From assembly GCA_963666575.2 (NCBI GenBank), contig CAXXYG010000027.1, positions 636,607 through 700,606 of the forward strand: DNA of 64,000 bases, read 5' to 3'. The translations under genes and the position numbers were made by a program. Source of the stretch: JABMQB01 sp963666575. Lineage in GTDB: Bacteria > Bacteroidota > Bacteroidia > Bacteroidales > Prolixibacteraceae. The notes below the pieces were generated by a model, which saw only the letters and a program-made list of their open reading frames with translations, was not told where the DNA came from and ran no database searches. Positions within the stretch are counted from its first letter, which is position 1. Each line of letters opens with the position of its first letter. Positions 46,121 through 56,797 of the stretch are shown one piece after another.

Positions 46121-46897
46121 TTACTTTAGCAAACCTTCACTTTTATATATTTCAAAATATTCCCTAATGGAGGACCTGACCTGGTATTCATTGGAGGTAT
46201 AAGCAAGTACATTCTGAGCATTAAACCAAATCATAAATGTTTCGGTTTGTTGTTCATTCATACCAGTTAATTTAATAACCATCTCTTTATTATAGTTGCG
46301 CGAATGCATTTCCCAGTTTTTTTCAAGTGCCATAGCCCTGCGAACTTTTCGCTTACGGATTTCCTTTTTACTCAGGTGGTATTGCCAAAACGAAAGCGGA
46401 TTAAAAAACGCAACTAGCAAAGGAGGTTTTTCATTAAATGCATCTCCCCGTAATTCAGGGTCAATATCAACAGGCATTCCAACAGGGATACCGTCTAAAT
46501 TTACTTTTTGTTTTTCTCCTTCAACAGTTACTTCCCTTATCCCAAAAACAATAGGCCTTATAATAATTGTTAAAATACTATCCTGATTATAGGTTGGAGG
46601 AACATGAATAACCTGCTTTGAAAATCCCATGGTTGAAATCACCAAACTATCAACATTTAGCATGTCTAGCGTAAAATACCCCCCTGAATTTGAAGTTGTA
46701 CCACCATGTGTGCGATTATTTATTACATGCGCATAAGGCACTGCCATTCCATCACCGGCACTGATTATTTTCGCCCGTAAACGGATAGGCATCGGATCAA
46801 TTAGGTCCCAGTCAATACCAGACAAATCATCCTGTGAAAATGAAACGACAGATGAAACGATTAAAATACTGAATAAAAAAAACCTCCTTATTTGCAT
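46121..46897 (-). CDS. Carboxypeptidase-regulatory-like secreted protein
   Basis: 258 residues with a signal peptide (about 1-21, VVSFSQ). A CarboxypepD_reg-like domain (about 38-110) has AVPYAHVINNRTHGGTTSNSGGYFTLDMLNVDSLVIS. The C-terminal half is highly charged and helical (LSKKEIRKRKVRRAMALEKN). No TonB box or barrel. It resembles short Bacteroidota proteins of this family with unknown function. Confidence 0.75.
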   Translation of the reverse strand: MQIRRFFLFSILIVSSVVSFSQDDLSGIDWDLIDPMPIRLRAKIISAGDGMAVPYAHVINNRTHGGTTSNSGGYFTLDMLNVDSLVISTMGFSKQVIHVPPTYNQDSILTIIIRPIVFGIREVTVEGEKQKVNLDGIPVGMPVDIDPELRGDAFNEKPPLLVAFFNPLSFWQYHLSKKEIRKRKVRRAMALEKNWEMHSRNYNKEMVIKLTGMNEQQTETFMIWFNAQNVLAYTSNEYQVRSSIREYFEIYKSEGLLK

Positions 46898-47043
46898 GGT
46901 ATAAAATATCTGCTTTCAAAATTATTATATCAGTATCAACTTTAGCTGAAAATAACACATTTTAACTGAGTTTTAACATTGTTTAAGGAGCAAAAATAGA
47001 AAAATTACAAATTAAATCTCTTCCAAAAATGAATTACCAATTA

Positions 47044-48858
47044 TTATTTACTAAAATGAATAAAATACCAATACGTATCAGCAAAATCTTCTTGCATATT
47101 AATAGCTGCCTGCCCCATATTGCCATTGTACTGCGTAAAAACTGCAATGTACTTCCGAAAGTCTTGTTTTGTTTTTGAACGTATTTCCAATCCACCAAAA
47201 TCTGGCAATTCCCCTTGATTACTGAGGCTATACATCAAAGCCACCTCTTCAATATGCCGTGGAATATTTGCGTATCCCCTTTCTTTTAGGCTCTTCGATT
47301 GAGTAATTATTGCGTTCACATTTTTTCGAAGCATTAACCATGAAATACCGTATTCAAAAACCTTTTTATTCATTTTATTTGAATTCATCAAACCTGCTAA
47401 ATTTAACTGAGGTTGTTTCGAATCCACAAAAAAATCGGTGTCACTGAGCAAACTTTGTTTTACACTTAATTCAGGGTCTGCTTTTACCAATTCAGGATAA
47501 AAAAGCATTTTTTCATACTTTTTAGCCCATTCTTTATAATAAAAGGTGTTTTTCAGAATAGAAATGTATTTTTTTGCCATTCGGAAATGCCCATTTATCA
47601 AGTTGGTTTTTACCAGCATTTTTAAATTCTCAGGACGGTATCCTTGCGAAACCATTGACTCATAAGCCCAATGATGTGCTTCATTAATGAGCCCAATGGC
47701 ATAATAAAAATATACTCCACGGCTAATGATGTTATTATTTAACTCCCATGGTAACACCAATGCGTCAGTCCCAAAATCCTGCCTTCCTGAAAACAAATTA
47801 TTTGCCATTTCTCCTTTTTCAGATAATGCCAAATTAAAATAAAACTGTCCCAATAAATTGGTTGATGGATTAGTCTGATGGCTTTTAATAACACCATCCC
47901 AATCGTGCAAAACAACCTTTTTTTCAATTTGAAATAAATGAGCTGATTTTGAATCATGCAATTTTGACATTTGAAATAGTGCCAAAATGAAAACAATCGC
48001 CAATAAAACAACAGGGTAAAAAGGCGCCATTCGCCCTTTAAGTTTCAGGTTTTCGAAATATTTAATTAATAAAGGAAATAAACCAATTACGGCAATCAAA
48101 CCATAAAAAAACACTTCCTGGTTAAGGTTTTCTCCAATTGAAAAAGGGTAAAATAATCCAACTCCCCCAGGGAAATAAAATAATACATCTTTAAACAAAA
48201 AAAAAGAAGCGGCAGTAATTCCTAAAATACTGCCGGAAAAAATATACCTCGAATTTCCCTTCAGGTAAATAAAACAATACGCTACATACATGCCTGCATA
48301 AACGATAGCATAAGCACCAACAGCAAAATAAAACAATGGAAATAGAATAAGAAAAATCCACTGAATGACTTTTTTTTGAGATAAAACAGATACGTAAAAC
48401 CAAAAACCAACCACTAAAAAACCAAGATTATGGTATAAGTAATAATTGTAGTTTATCTGCAATAAAAACATAAAAATGGCTGGCAAAAACACAAGAGGTA
48501 AAATCACCTTTTTTGTGTCAGAAAGTTTTTGATTTATTTTATAAAATATAAATACTGTTTTTAACAACAATAGAGTGATAATTGCCACACCCATAATTGA
48601 AGAAAAGTAAAATTGGGTTAAAAACTTACCTCCATATTCAAGCAAACCTCCGGGCCGGTATATAAATTCATTAAAATAATCAGTTGTCCAAATAAATAAA
48701 GACATATTCTCCTGAACGAAAAAAATGTAATCGCCAAACTTTATAAAATAAAAAGCCGAAATAAACGTCAATACCAACATAAAACCAATAACAAAAAAAA
48801 CATTGCCTCTTTGTTTAAGTTGGGAATTTATGGATGTAATTTCAGAAGGATTACTCAT
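47044..48858 (-). CDS. DUF6057-family membrane protein
   Basis: 604 residues. The first about 310 residues hold roughly ten hydrophobic segments (for example VFFVIGFMLVLTFISAFYF, SSIMGVAIITLLLL, IFLILFPLFYFAVGAYAIVYAGMYV). The rest is soluble and helical, TPR-like, with YAIGLINEAHHWAYESMVSQGYRPENLKMLV. This matches DUF6057. It is directly downstream (18 bp) of the PD40/CxxCH gene on the same strand; I recall the two families occurring together in Bacteroidota. Function unknown. Confidence 0.85.
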   Translation of the reverse strand: MSNPSEITSINSQLKQRGNVFFVIGFMLVLTFISAFYFIKFGDYIFFVQENMSLFIWTTDYFNEFIYRPGGLLEYGGKFLTQFYFSSIMGVAIITLLLLKTVFIFYKINQKLSDTKKVILPLVFLPAIFMFLLQINYNYYLYHNLGFLVVGFWFYVSVLSQKKVIQWIFLILFPLFYFAVGAYAIVYAGMYVAYCFIYLKGNSRYIFSGSILGITAASFFLFKDVLFYFPGGVGLFYPFSIGENLNQEVFFYGLIAVIGLFPLLIKYFENLKLKGRMAPFYPVVLLAIVFILALFQMSKLHDSKSAHLFQIEKKVVLHDWDGVIKSHQTNPSTNLLGQFYFNLALSEKGEMANNLFSGRQDFGTDALVLPWELNNNIISRGVYFYYAIGLINEAHHWAYESMVSQGYRPENLKMLVKTNLINGHFRMAKKYISILKNTFYYKEWAKKYEKMLFYPELVKADPELSVKQSLLSDTDFFVDSKQPQLNLAGLMNSNKMNKKVFEYGISWLMLRKNVNAIITQSKSLKERGYANIPRHIEEVALMYSLSNQGELPDFGGLEIRSKTKQDFRKYIAVFTQYNGNMGQAAINMQEDFADTYWYFIHFSK

Positions 48859-48876
48859 GGATATTGTAATTAAAAA

Positions 48877-50375
48877 TTAGTTGCCGGCCCAGGAAGCATT
48901 TAAAGGTTTATCATTGGCAGTACGAGCAATTTCGCGTGGCCCTATTTTAATTTCTCCGGTAACAAATTCAGGAACATTGTAAGTTTTTAGCATTCTATCG
49001 TAAAAAGCCGGGTCTTTTTGCGGCATAATAAATGGTTTTCCGAAAGTTCCATCTTCCCTTACATAAGCAATGTAAGGCCTGGCCGAAAGCCCATCGCCAC
49101 GTTTGCTACTAAACACCAGCCACCTCCCATTCGATGACCAGGAGTGGTAACTTTCGGTTTCGTCGCTGTTAACGCTCATTTTCGAAGCTTCTTTGGTTGT
49201 AAGGTCCAGATTATACAAATCAGCTTCTTTGTGCCAAATCGAAAAGGTCCCAAAATCGAACAATGTAAAAACCAGATTTTTCCCATTGGGAGAAATACGG
49301 GGAAAAGACACACTTTTACCAATGACTTTGGCATTGTAAACCATCTCCATTTCACCAAAACTTCGTAAGCCAGCATCAAAAGAACGCCGGGCTAAACTGT
49401 ATTTTACATCCTCCACATCAAATCCTTCGGATACTTGATCGGCAACACAAAAATAAATGTACTTTCCATCGGGTGACCAGGTAGGAAAGGTTTCCAAGTA
49501 TTGAGCAGAATCGTTTCCACCAATAGGCAACATTTCATTTTTTTCGGTATCATAAATCACCAATGATGAAGCAAGGTCGTATACCTCAATATTTTTATGC
49601 GGGTCGGCGTAAAAATTCTGTACCACTTTATTCGATGAATAAGCAACAAATCGCCCTCCGGGATGCCAATATGGATAAACCGCCCCAAAATCCATTTCTT
49701 TTGTTTTGAGGTTGGTTTTCGTAATTTTTTCGCCATCAACAAAATAGGTCCCTCCCTTATTTCCCCGTACATGTAACATAAATTTATCGGGATCATTCTG
49801 ACAAAACGAATGGCAATTAACACAGTTGTGTTCAATCAACTGATTTTCAACCATTGATGATTCTTCAAAATTAGTCAAATTACGTTGCACAATACTTATT
49901 TTATACCAACCTTCATAACCGGGGAACAACAGACGGTAAAACAAATATGGGTCGATGGATTCGTTGGCAACAAACAAATCAAATGGCTTAAACTTTTTGC
50001 CTCTCCATTTTGATTTTCAACAATAACCTGAATACTTATTTTATTTCCTTTATTTTCAGACAACAATTTTTTCCATGCTTTTTGAGGAAACTGAATTATC
50101 CCATTTGACGATTTTAAAAGTATTTTATCACCCAAGGAGCCAAATACTTCTGCCCAATACCATTTTCCTTCTTCGTTGATCTTAAAATTTAATGGAGCAA
50201 TGTTTGGTGGAATTGTTATTCCCGAAACAGAAGGCTGTATTTTGGGATTTTCATCAACACTTACCAAATGTTCAGGAAGATCTACCGAACAAGATAAAAC
50301 CAACAGAGTTAATGGCAGCACATATAATACAAAGCAAAATTGCCTCCACGTAATTTTCAGCAATTGTTTTACCAT
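48877..50375 (-). CDS. PD40/TolB-like lipoprotein with CxxCH motif, frameshifted
   Basis: Two frames join into about 499 residues. The first (from 50,375) has a lipoprotein leader (LLVLSCSVDLPE) and an N-terminal domain to NQNGEAK. The second continues as FKPFDLFVANESIDPYLFYRLLFPGYEGW, then NCVNCHSF (CxxCH, possible haem site) and PD40/WD40-like propeller blades (YPYWHPGGRFVAYSS, FPTWSPDGKYIYFCV, SFPRISPNGKNLVFT, SYHSWSSNGRWLVFSS). One missing A in an A run (T run at 49994-49998 on the plus strand) explains the break; one added base restores the frame. Paired with DUF6057. Probably outer-membrane anchored. Confidence 0.85.
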
Positions 50376-50595
50376 TGTGTTAAGTATAAGTTGATTTTCA
50401 AAATTATAAATATCTTTCAGAAGGACACCAACATCAATATTTTTATTTTTTAAATATTCCCCACTTGATTGATGGTTAAATCCTTTGAAAATCTATTCTC
50501 TGATTTTCAAAAAAATAACAATTATCAGGCAACCAAGAGTAACATATTCAGTCATATAAACGTTATTAAGACATATTGTACCAAATAAAAACCAA

Positions 50596-51720
50596 ATGAA
50601 ACGATCGATTATAGCCGTGTTGCTTTCTTTATGTTTTTTTGAAGCAATACCTCAAGAAACATTTATAATTGCTACCGACAATCAGCTAAAAAGTTCTACC
50701 GATTCTCTGGTCCACCAACAAATATCTGAACAATTTAAAAATAATTCTCAGATTGGTATTTCGTTGGGGATTGCCATAAACAACCAACGCTTTTTTTACA
50801 ATTACGGTACCGTCAAAAAAGGAGTACAACAACTACCCACATCCGAAACAATTTATGAAATCGGCTCCATCACTAAAACTTTTACAGGTATTCTGCTTGC
50901 ACAAGCCGTAATCGAAAAAAAAATTGATTTAAATAAAAATATCCGGAAATTCTTAAAAGATTCTTTTCAAAATCTTCAATACCATGGTGAACCCATCACA
51001 CTAAAACACCTAGCCACACACACTTCGGGATTACCCGAAGACATTTACCCCGAAAAACTATTAAAGATGAATGAACCAACTTTGTTCGATGTAATAAAAG
51101 CATTTAATGGTTTTTCAAGTGATTGGTTTATGGAAGAATTGCATAAAATACAACCAGACACTATACCCGGAACAAAAATTACCTATTCGAATATTGGGTT
51201 CAACCTTCTAGGTATTATCCTTGAAAATATTTTTGGGGAATCCTATCCTGAACTTATTAAAAAATATATTACAAACCCCATAGGAATGGAACAAACAGAA
51301 ACTGTTCCTTTTACATCAGATACAACAGATTATACAATTGGGTACGATAAAAACGGAAAAATAATGCCGCATATCACTTACCAGATTGCTGGTGCAGCCG
51401 GAGGTTTAAAATCAACAACTAATGATATGTTAAAATACATTGCCGCCAATATGGATGAAAAAAATGAGGCAATTAAATTATCACATCAAAAAGCCATCGA
51501 AACAAAAGATGAAGTTATTGGATTGGGATGGCAAATACAAACACTATTTAATAAAAATGATGCCATCTGGCACAATGGCGGTGAACCCGGATTCAGCAGT
51601 TATTGCCTGATAATCCCCGAAAAAAAGTGTGGCATTATTTGCCTTACCAATCAACGGGGACGGCAATACGAATTTTCATTATTAAGTAAAGGAATTTTAA
51701 CGCAATTATTAGCTCCGTAA
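50596..51720 (+). CDS. Serine hydrolase, class C beta-lactamase family
   Basis: 374 residues with a signal peptide (about 1-19). The catalytic motifs of the PBP4*/AmpC-like family are present: SxxK in GSITKTFTG (Ser about 91, Lys about 94), YSN in KITYSNIGFNLLG, and HNGGEPG in place of KTG. Likely a D-aminopeptidase, esterase or penicillin-binding hydrolase rather than a resistance enzyme; substrate unknown. Its stop overlaps the end of convergent valS by 12 bp. Confidence 0.9.
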   Translation: MKRSIIAVLLSLCFFEAIPQETFIIATDNQLKSSTDSLVHQQISEQFKNNSQIGISLGIAINNQRFFYNYGTVKKGVQQLPTSETIYEIGSITKTFTGILLAQAVIEKKIDLNKNIRKFLKDSFQNLQYHGEPITLKHLATHTSGLPEDIYPEKLLKMNEPTLFDVIKAFNGFSSDWFMEELHKIQPDTIPGTKITYSNIGFNLLGIILENIFGESYPELIKKYITNPIGMEQTETVPFTSDTTDYTIGYDKNGKIMPHITYQIAGAAGGLKSTTNDMLKYIAANMDEKNEAIKLSHQKAIETKDEVIGLGWQIQTLFNKNDAIWHNGGEPGFSSYCLIIPEKKCGIICLTNQRGRQYEFSLLSKGILTQLLAP

Positions 51721-54340
51721 CGATTGGATCCTTTCTTCCAACATTTTTATTTTAGCTTCAGCATCGGCTTGTTTGGCTTTTTCAACAGCCACAACAGCTT
51801 CTGGAGCATTGGTTACAAAACGTTCATTACCCAGCTTTTTCATTACCGAAACAAGGAATCCTTTAGTGTATTTTAATTCCTCTTCCAACTTTTTAAATTC
51901 CTCTTCAGCATCGACATGTTCGCCAAGCGAGATATAAAAATTGGTTGACATTACCCTGAATGAAGCCGCATTTTTTACTTCTTCGGTAACAACATTAATT
52001 GCCGACAGATTTCCCAACTTTATCAAAACAGAATTGTAGGCAGAATCATAACCTTTATCACCTGGCTGAATACTCAATTCCAATTCAATTTTGTTCGCCA
52101 AATTATTATCTTTCCTGATTTTTCTAATTCCTGAAACAGCTTCTTTAACATTTTCAAAGGCAGCCAACAATTCGACATCTATTTTCCCCGCATCAGGAGA
52201 AAGGCTTACCATAATACTTTCGCTTTCATTCCTTTCTATCAATAACTGCCAAATTTCTTCGGTAATAAAAGGCATAAACGGGTGTAACAATCGAAGTACT
52301 TTATCAAACAGAATTACAAGTTCGTTATATGTTTTGGCATCGATTGGTTGCTGGTATGGTGGTTTTACCATTTCGAGCAACCACGATGAAAATTCATCGC
52401 GCACCAACGTATAAACGGTCATCAAAGCTTCCGAGATCCTAAACTGGTCAAACTGAACAGAAAGTGTTTCGATCACTTCATTCAATTTTACATTAAACCA
52501 GTTAAGCGCTAACGCTGAATGTTCGGGCTGTGGAATTTCATCAGAAATCTCCCAGTTTTTCACCAACCTGAAAGCATTCCACAATTTGGTTGAAAAGTTA
52601 CTTCCCTGTTGAGGAAGCCCTTCGTCGAATAATAAATCGCCACCTGCAGGCGAGCACAATAACATACCTACCCTTACACCATCGGCACCGTATTTTTTTA
52701 TCAGGTCGAGTGGGTCGGGTGAGTTCCCCAACGATTTTGACATTTTGCGGCGTTGCGCATCACGCACCATTCCTGTAAAATACACATTTTTATAAGGCAG
52801 ATTATCGCGGAATTCATAACCAGCTATTATCATTCGTGCCACCCAGAAAAAGATAATATCGGGGGCAGTAACCAAATCGCTTGTTGGATAATAATAATTA
52901 ATTTCGTTGTTTTCGGGTTCACGTACTCCATCAAAAACCGAAATGGGCCACAACCAGCTCGAAAACCAGGTATCCAATACATCTTCATCCTGTTTTAAAT
53001 CAGAAAGAGTGAGTTTATCATTTCCTGTTTTATCGATGGCTTCAACTAATGCTTTTTCAGGTGATTCGGCACATACGAAAGTCCCATCGGCCAGATAATA
53101 AACAGGTATTTGATGGCCCCACCACAACTGGCGGCTGATACACCAGTCTTTGATATTTCCCATCCAGTGACGGTACACATTTTTAAATTTGGCAGGATGA
53201 AACTGAATGTTATCATTCTCCACATTATCCAATGCAGGTTTTGCCAGGCCTTCCATTTTCAGGAACCATTGTGCCGATAATTTGGGTTCAATCACCTCAT
53301 CGGTACGTTCCGAAAAACCTACTTTATTAGTATAGTCTTCAATCTTTTCAACATTATCCGCTTTTTCCAGATCAGCAACAATTTTTTTGCGCACCTCAAA
53401 ACGGTCTTCACCAATATACAATTGGGCTTTTTCGCTCAACGTACCATTGTCGTTAAAAATATCAATGGTTTTGAGGTTGTGTTTCATACCAATACCATAA
53501 TCGTTGATATCGTGAGCCGGTGTAATTTTCAAACAACCAGTACCAAATTCCATGTCAACATATTCGTCCTCGATAATTGGTACGGATCGGTTAATCAATG
53601 GCACCAAAACCCTTTTGCCTTTTAAATGTGAAAAACGTTCATCGTCCGGATTTACGCACACGGCGGTATCGCCCAAAATAGTTTCGGGTCGGGTGGTAGC
53701 AATGGCTACAAAACCATCTTCGCCTTCAATTTTATATTTTAAATAGTATAATTTCGACTGAACTTCTTTGTAAATAACCTCTTCGTCCGACAAAGCGGTT
53801 TTGGCACTAGGGTCCCAATTCACCATTCGGATTCCGCGGTAAACAAGGCCTTTGTTATACAAATCGACAAATACCTTAATAACAGAGTCGCTCCGGGTTT
53901 CATCCATGGTAAAAGCGGTACGTTCCCAGTCACACGAAGCGCCCAGTTTTTTAAGCTGTTCCAAAATAATTCCACCATGTTTATGTGTCCATTCCCAGGC
54001 ATGGCTTAAAAACTCATCGCGCGAAAGGTCGTGTTTGTCAATTCCTTCGGCTTTCAATTTATTCACCACCTTGGCTTCGGTAGCAATCGATGCATGGTCG
54101 GTCCCAGGTACCCAGCAGGCATTTTTTCCCAAGCATCCGGGCACGGCGGGTTAATATATCCTGAATAGTATTGTTGAGCATGTGCCCCATGTGCAATACG
54201 CCGGTTACATTTGGCGGCGGAATAACAATGGTGTACGGTTCACGCTCATCGGGCGTAGAATGAAAAAAACCTTTGTCGGTCCAGTACTTGTACCACTTAT
54301 CTTCAACCTCAACAGGATTATACTTACTTGGAATTTCCAT
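51709..54340 (-). CDS. valS: Valyl-tRNA synthetase with one frameshift
   Basis: About 876 residues in all. The start MEIPSKYNPVEVEDKWYKYW is normal. HIGH motif in PPPNVTGVLHMGHML and KMSKS in RRKMSKSLGNSPDP. The C-terminal coiled-coil arm is intact. Near residue 70 the frame shifts: RRARMLGK in one frame, NACWVPGTDHASIATEAKVV in the next. The plus-strand T run at 54122-54127 has six T; five would restore LGKNACW. As the enzyme is essential, sequencing error is more likely than a real pseudogene. The last complete gene of block A. Confidence 0.93.
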
Positions 54341-54730
54341 AAAAATGAATCATCTGAGGAGGCATACATTGACCACTATAGGTGGGCTTCTCAGCATCCC
54401 TTTAAAAAAAGAAAACGATATACCTTAAAAGCTGATCCAATTAGTTTTCAACCTCAGGATAGAAATAGAGAACTTATAGACATTATACCATTTTTTACTG
54501 ATTATGGTATAACAACAGAAACATTGCGACAAAGTTTAAAGGCAGGCTACGGTTCAAAGCCATTTTTTCTTAAAAATGCATTACCACTTTACAATTGGCT
54601 CCAAAAAAAAGCTGTAGTTAAACTTTTCGGAACTGATTTGGAGAAAATAAGGCGAAATAATCTTTTATTAGCTAGTCCTGATGGAACATTATCAAATTGT
54701 TGTGCTCCCAAAGTTTCATGTAAATGTTGA
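54341..54730 (+). CDS. Orphan open frame of unknown origin, no clear start
   Basis: About 128 codons from the valS start region to a stop at 54,728-54,730. The translation (for example HYRWASQHPFKKRKRYTL, IIPFFTDYGITTETLRQSL, GTDLEKIRRNNLLLASPDG) is protein-like and AT-rich, but there is no start codon in frame after 54,341. It either lost its 5' end at a junction near valS or is a random frame. It ends CAPKVSCKC about 30 bp before GC-rich block B. No family recognised. Confidence 0.35.
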   Translation, partial: KNESSEEAYIDHYRWASQHPFKKRKRYTLKADPISFQPQDRNRELIDIIPFFTDYGITTETLRQSLKAGYGSKPFFLKNALPLYNWLQKKAVVKLFGTDLEKIRRNNLLLASPDGTLSNCCAPKVSCKC

Positions 54731-54766
54731 TATGAAACAACGAGTATTATTTTTCTGCTCCCTCCT
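54731..54766. other. Junction between block A and block B
   Basis: Within about 35 bp the sequence changes from AT-rich (…GTATTATTTTTC) to GC-rich coding DNA on the minus strand (stop of the BNR protein at 54,766). Codon third positions, start-site style and gene content change permanently here. Confidence 0.8.
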
Positions 54767-56010
54767 CACTTCACCATAATCACCCGCTCCCTCACCATCC
54801 CCTCATCCCCTTGCAGCACAACAAAGTACGCCCCTGATGAAAACTCCCCGGCGTTCCATACAAACGTGTGCGCTCCCGCGTCCATCCGCTCGGCAGCGAG
54901 AGTGGCGACACGCTGGCCGAGGATGTTGTAGACCGCGAGTTCGGCATGTTCCGCGGAGGGAAGCGTGCAGGTGATGGTGACCGCGCTGTTGAACGGGTTG
55001 GGGCCGGCGGTGAGGGTCATCGGAAATGGCGGGGATTCTTCCACCAGCACCGGCGAAATGTAACCTTCCACCGGAACCGGTGTCCATGCAGCGCCGCCGT
55101 TGTCCGAGCGCCAGATACCCGTGCCCCATGTGACCGCAAACGCCGAATTGCCGGTGAATTCGAGATACTTCACCCGCCACGGCAGTGATTCGAACGCACG
55201 GTTCCAGGAGCCGCCGCCGTCGGAGGAGACATAGACGCCTTCATTGTGGGATGTCACGTAAATACCGCCGCTGTGCATGACCACGAAGTCTACACGGGGA
55301 TCGTCAGGGATGGCGAGCACCCGTGTCCAGGTCGCGCCGTAATCCGGGGAGCGCCAGACGCCTTCGCCCCAAGTGGCAAGGATGAGTGTGCCGTCGGCGT
55401 ATTCGCCCAGTTTGTGGGTATCGACATGTTTCGGGAGATCGCTGGTGAGCGGCTCCCATGTTGCACCGTTGTCGGTCGAGTGGAAGAGGCCGTCACGCCT
55501 TCCGGTGCAGAGGATGTCGCCGTTCGAAAGCTGGAGGAATCCGCGCGCCTCGATACCGTCCATGCCCACCTGAGTCCAGTGATCGCCGCCGTCATCCGAG
55601 GTGAAAACACCGTCGTTGGTTCCCACGAGCATGGTGTCGCCGAGAAAGAGGAAGTCGAGTCCGGTGGGATCGATGCCGAGGCCGTCTTTGATCTGCGTCC
55701 AGGTCTCGCCCTGATCGCGGGAGCGGAAGACGCCCTCATCGACCGTGCAGACATAGATTGCGCCATCCGGGCCCTCCTCGATGTGATGGAGATACATCCC
55801 CGGCAGGCCCATGTAGTCGAAACTTATACCGCTGTCGGTGGAGCGGAAGATGCCGGTGTGTTCGGTGCAGGCGAACAGCACACCCGCATGTGTCCCGGTG
55901 ATATAGTAGAAGTATTCCGGGTATGGGTATGGAAGTGGATCGTACGCCGTGCCGGGTACACTGAACACAATGCTCAGCAGCGGTATCAGCACGAACAGGC
56001 GTTTCATCAT
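54766..56010 (-). CDS. BNR/Asp-box repeat secreted protein with T9SS-like sorting domain
   Basis: 414 residues with a signal peptide (about 1-22). At least seven Asp-box repeats (S-x-D-x-G-x-x-[WF]): STDSGISF, SRDQGETW, SDDGGDHW, STDNGATW, SPDYGATW, SSDGGGSW and SDNGGAAW. These form a sialidase/YCF48-like propeller; no sialidase catalytic Arg triad is evident. The C-terminal part (about 335-414, PFPMTLTAGPNPFNSAVTITC, YNILGQRVATL, SGAYFVVLQGD) is a FlgD/T9SS type A sorting-like domain. Secreted binding or structural protein. GC-rich and unlike block A in codon use. Confidence 0.85.
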   Translation of the reverse strand: MMKRLFVLIPLLSIVFSVPGTAYDPLPYPYPEYFYYITGTHAGVLFACTEHTGIFRSTDSGISFDYMGLPGMYLHHIEEGPDGAIYVCTVDEGVFRSRDQGETWTQIKDGLGIDPTGLDFLFLGDTMLVGTNDGVFTSDDGGDHWTQVGMDGIEARGFLQLSNGDILCTGRRDGLFHSTDNGATWEPLTSDLPKHVDTHKLGEYADGTLILATWGEGVWRSPDYGATWTRVLAIPDDPRVDFVVMHSGGIYVTSHNEGVYVSSDGGGSWNRAFESLPWRVKYLEFTGNSAFAVTWGTGIWRSDNGGAAWTPVPVEGYISPVLVEESPPFPMTLTAGPNPFNSAVTITCTLPSAEHAELAVYNILGQRVATLAAERMDAGAHTFVWNAGEFSSGAYFVVLQGDEGMVRERVIMVK

Positions 56011-56032
56011 GGCATTGTCCTCTCAGCAAATC

Positions 56033-56695
56033 TCAATAATTCGCTTCCATCCGCGGCTTGATCAGCTTCGTCCAGATTTTGTATCCCTCCGGGGTCATGT
56101 GGAGATCATCCTCGAGGAAGATGTCCATCGGCTCGCCGTCCGCGTTCAGCATGGCGCTTGCCACATCGAGGTACGCGAGGTTGGCGTGCCGCGTGGAATA
56201 GCGGTCGATCAGCATGTTGGCCCGGTTCATCTCCGGCCAGATGTTCCAGCGTGCCTTGCTTGGCTTGATGGAGACGAAGAATATCACGGTTTCCGGCAGG
56301 CGCGAGTGAACCAGTTCCACGAACCGGGTGTAATCCGCCAGCACCGTCTCGGCTGACTTGCCGCCGCCGATGTCGTTGTCGCCTTCATAGAATACGATCA
56401 CGCGGGGCTTGTAGGGGAATACAATGCGGTCGGCGAAATAGATGGCGTCCGTAACCTGCGAGCCACCGAAACCGCGGTGGATGATCGGCAGCGGGGCCAT
56501 GTCGGCAACGACCGTGTTCCACATGCGGATTGATGAGCTGCCGAGGAAGAGGATGGCATCCTGCGGCGGCGGAGTTTCTTTGTCCATGGCCTCGAATTTG
56601 GCGATGTCAGCTTCGAACCGGTTGGCTTCCTGCGCGATTGCGAACGACGGCATGAGCAATGCCGCGAGTATTGCGGTGCAGAGTGTACGGATCAT
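56033..56695 (-). CDS. SGNH/GDSL hydrolase, secreted
   Basis: 220 residues from the ATG at 56695, chosen because AGGGGGATATC precedes it and a signal peptide follows (MIRTLCTAILAALLMPSFAIAQ). SGNH blocks: I as ILFLGSSSIRMW, II with the Gly in RGFGGSQ, III as YEGDNDIG, V as DDLHMTPEGY with the catalytic Asp/His. Probably an esterase or acetylhydrolase of carbohydrates or lipids. Downstream gene (BNR protein) follows by 22 bp on the same strand. Confidence 0.92.
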   Translation of the reverse strand: MIRTLCTAILAALLMPSFAIAQEANRFEADIAKFEAMDKETPPPQDAILFLGSSSIRMWNTVVADMAPLPIIHRGFGGSQVTDAIYFADRIVFPYKPRVIVFYEGDNDIGGGKSAETVLADYTRFVELVHSRLPETVIFFVSIKPSKARWNIWPEMNRANMLIDRYSTRHANLAYLDVASAMLNADGEPMDIFLEDDLHMTPEGYKIWTKLIKPRMEANY

Positions 56696-56797
56696 GATAT
56701 CCCCCTGAGAGTGAGTTAAGAATATACTATTGGGAAGATAATCGAATATCTCTGGCAGGCAAGGGCAAACATGACATTCGGGCAATAGATAAATAGT

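Noticed and set aside
50596..51720. Serine hydrolase as a beta-lactamase resistance gene
   Set aside because: Family motifs fit the broad class C/PBP4* hydrolases; HNGG replaces KTG and no resistance context is present.
55246..56061. 271-codon plus-strand frame under the BNR gene
   Set aside because: Shadow in GC-rich DNA; the opposite strand has a signal peptide and seven Asp boxes.
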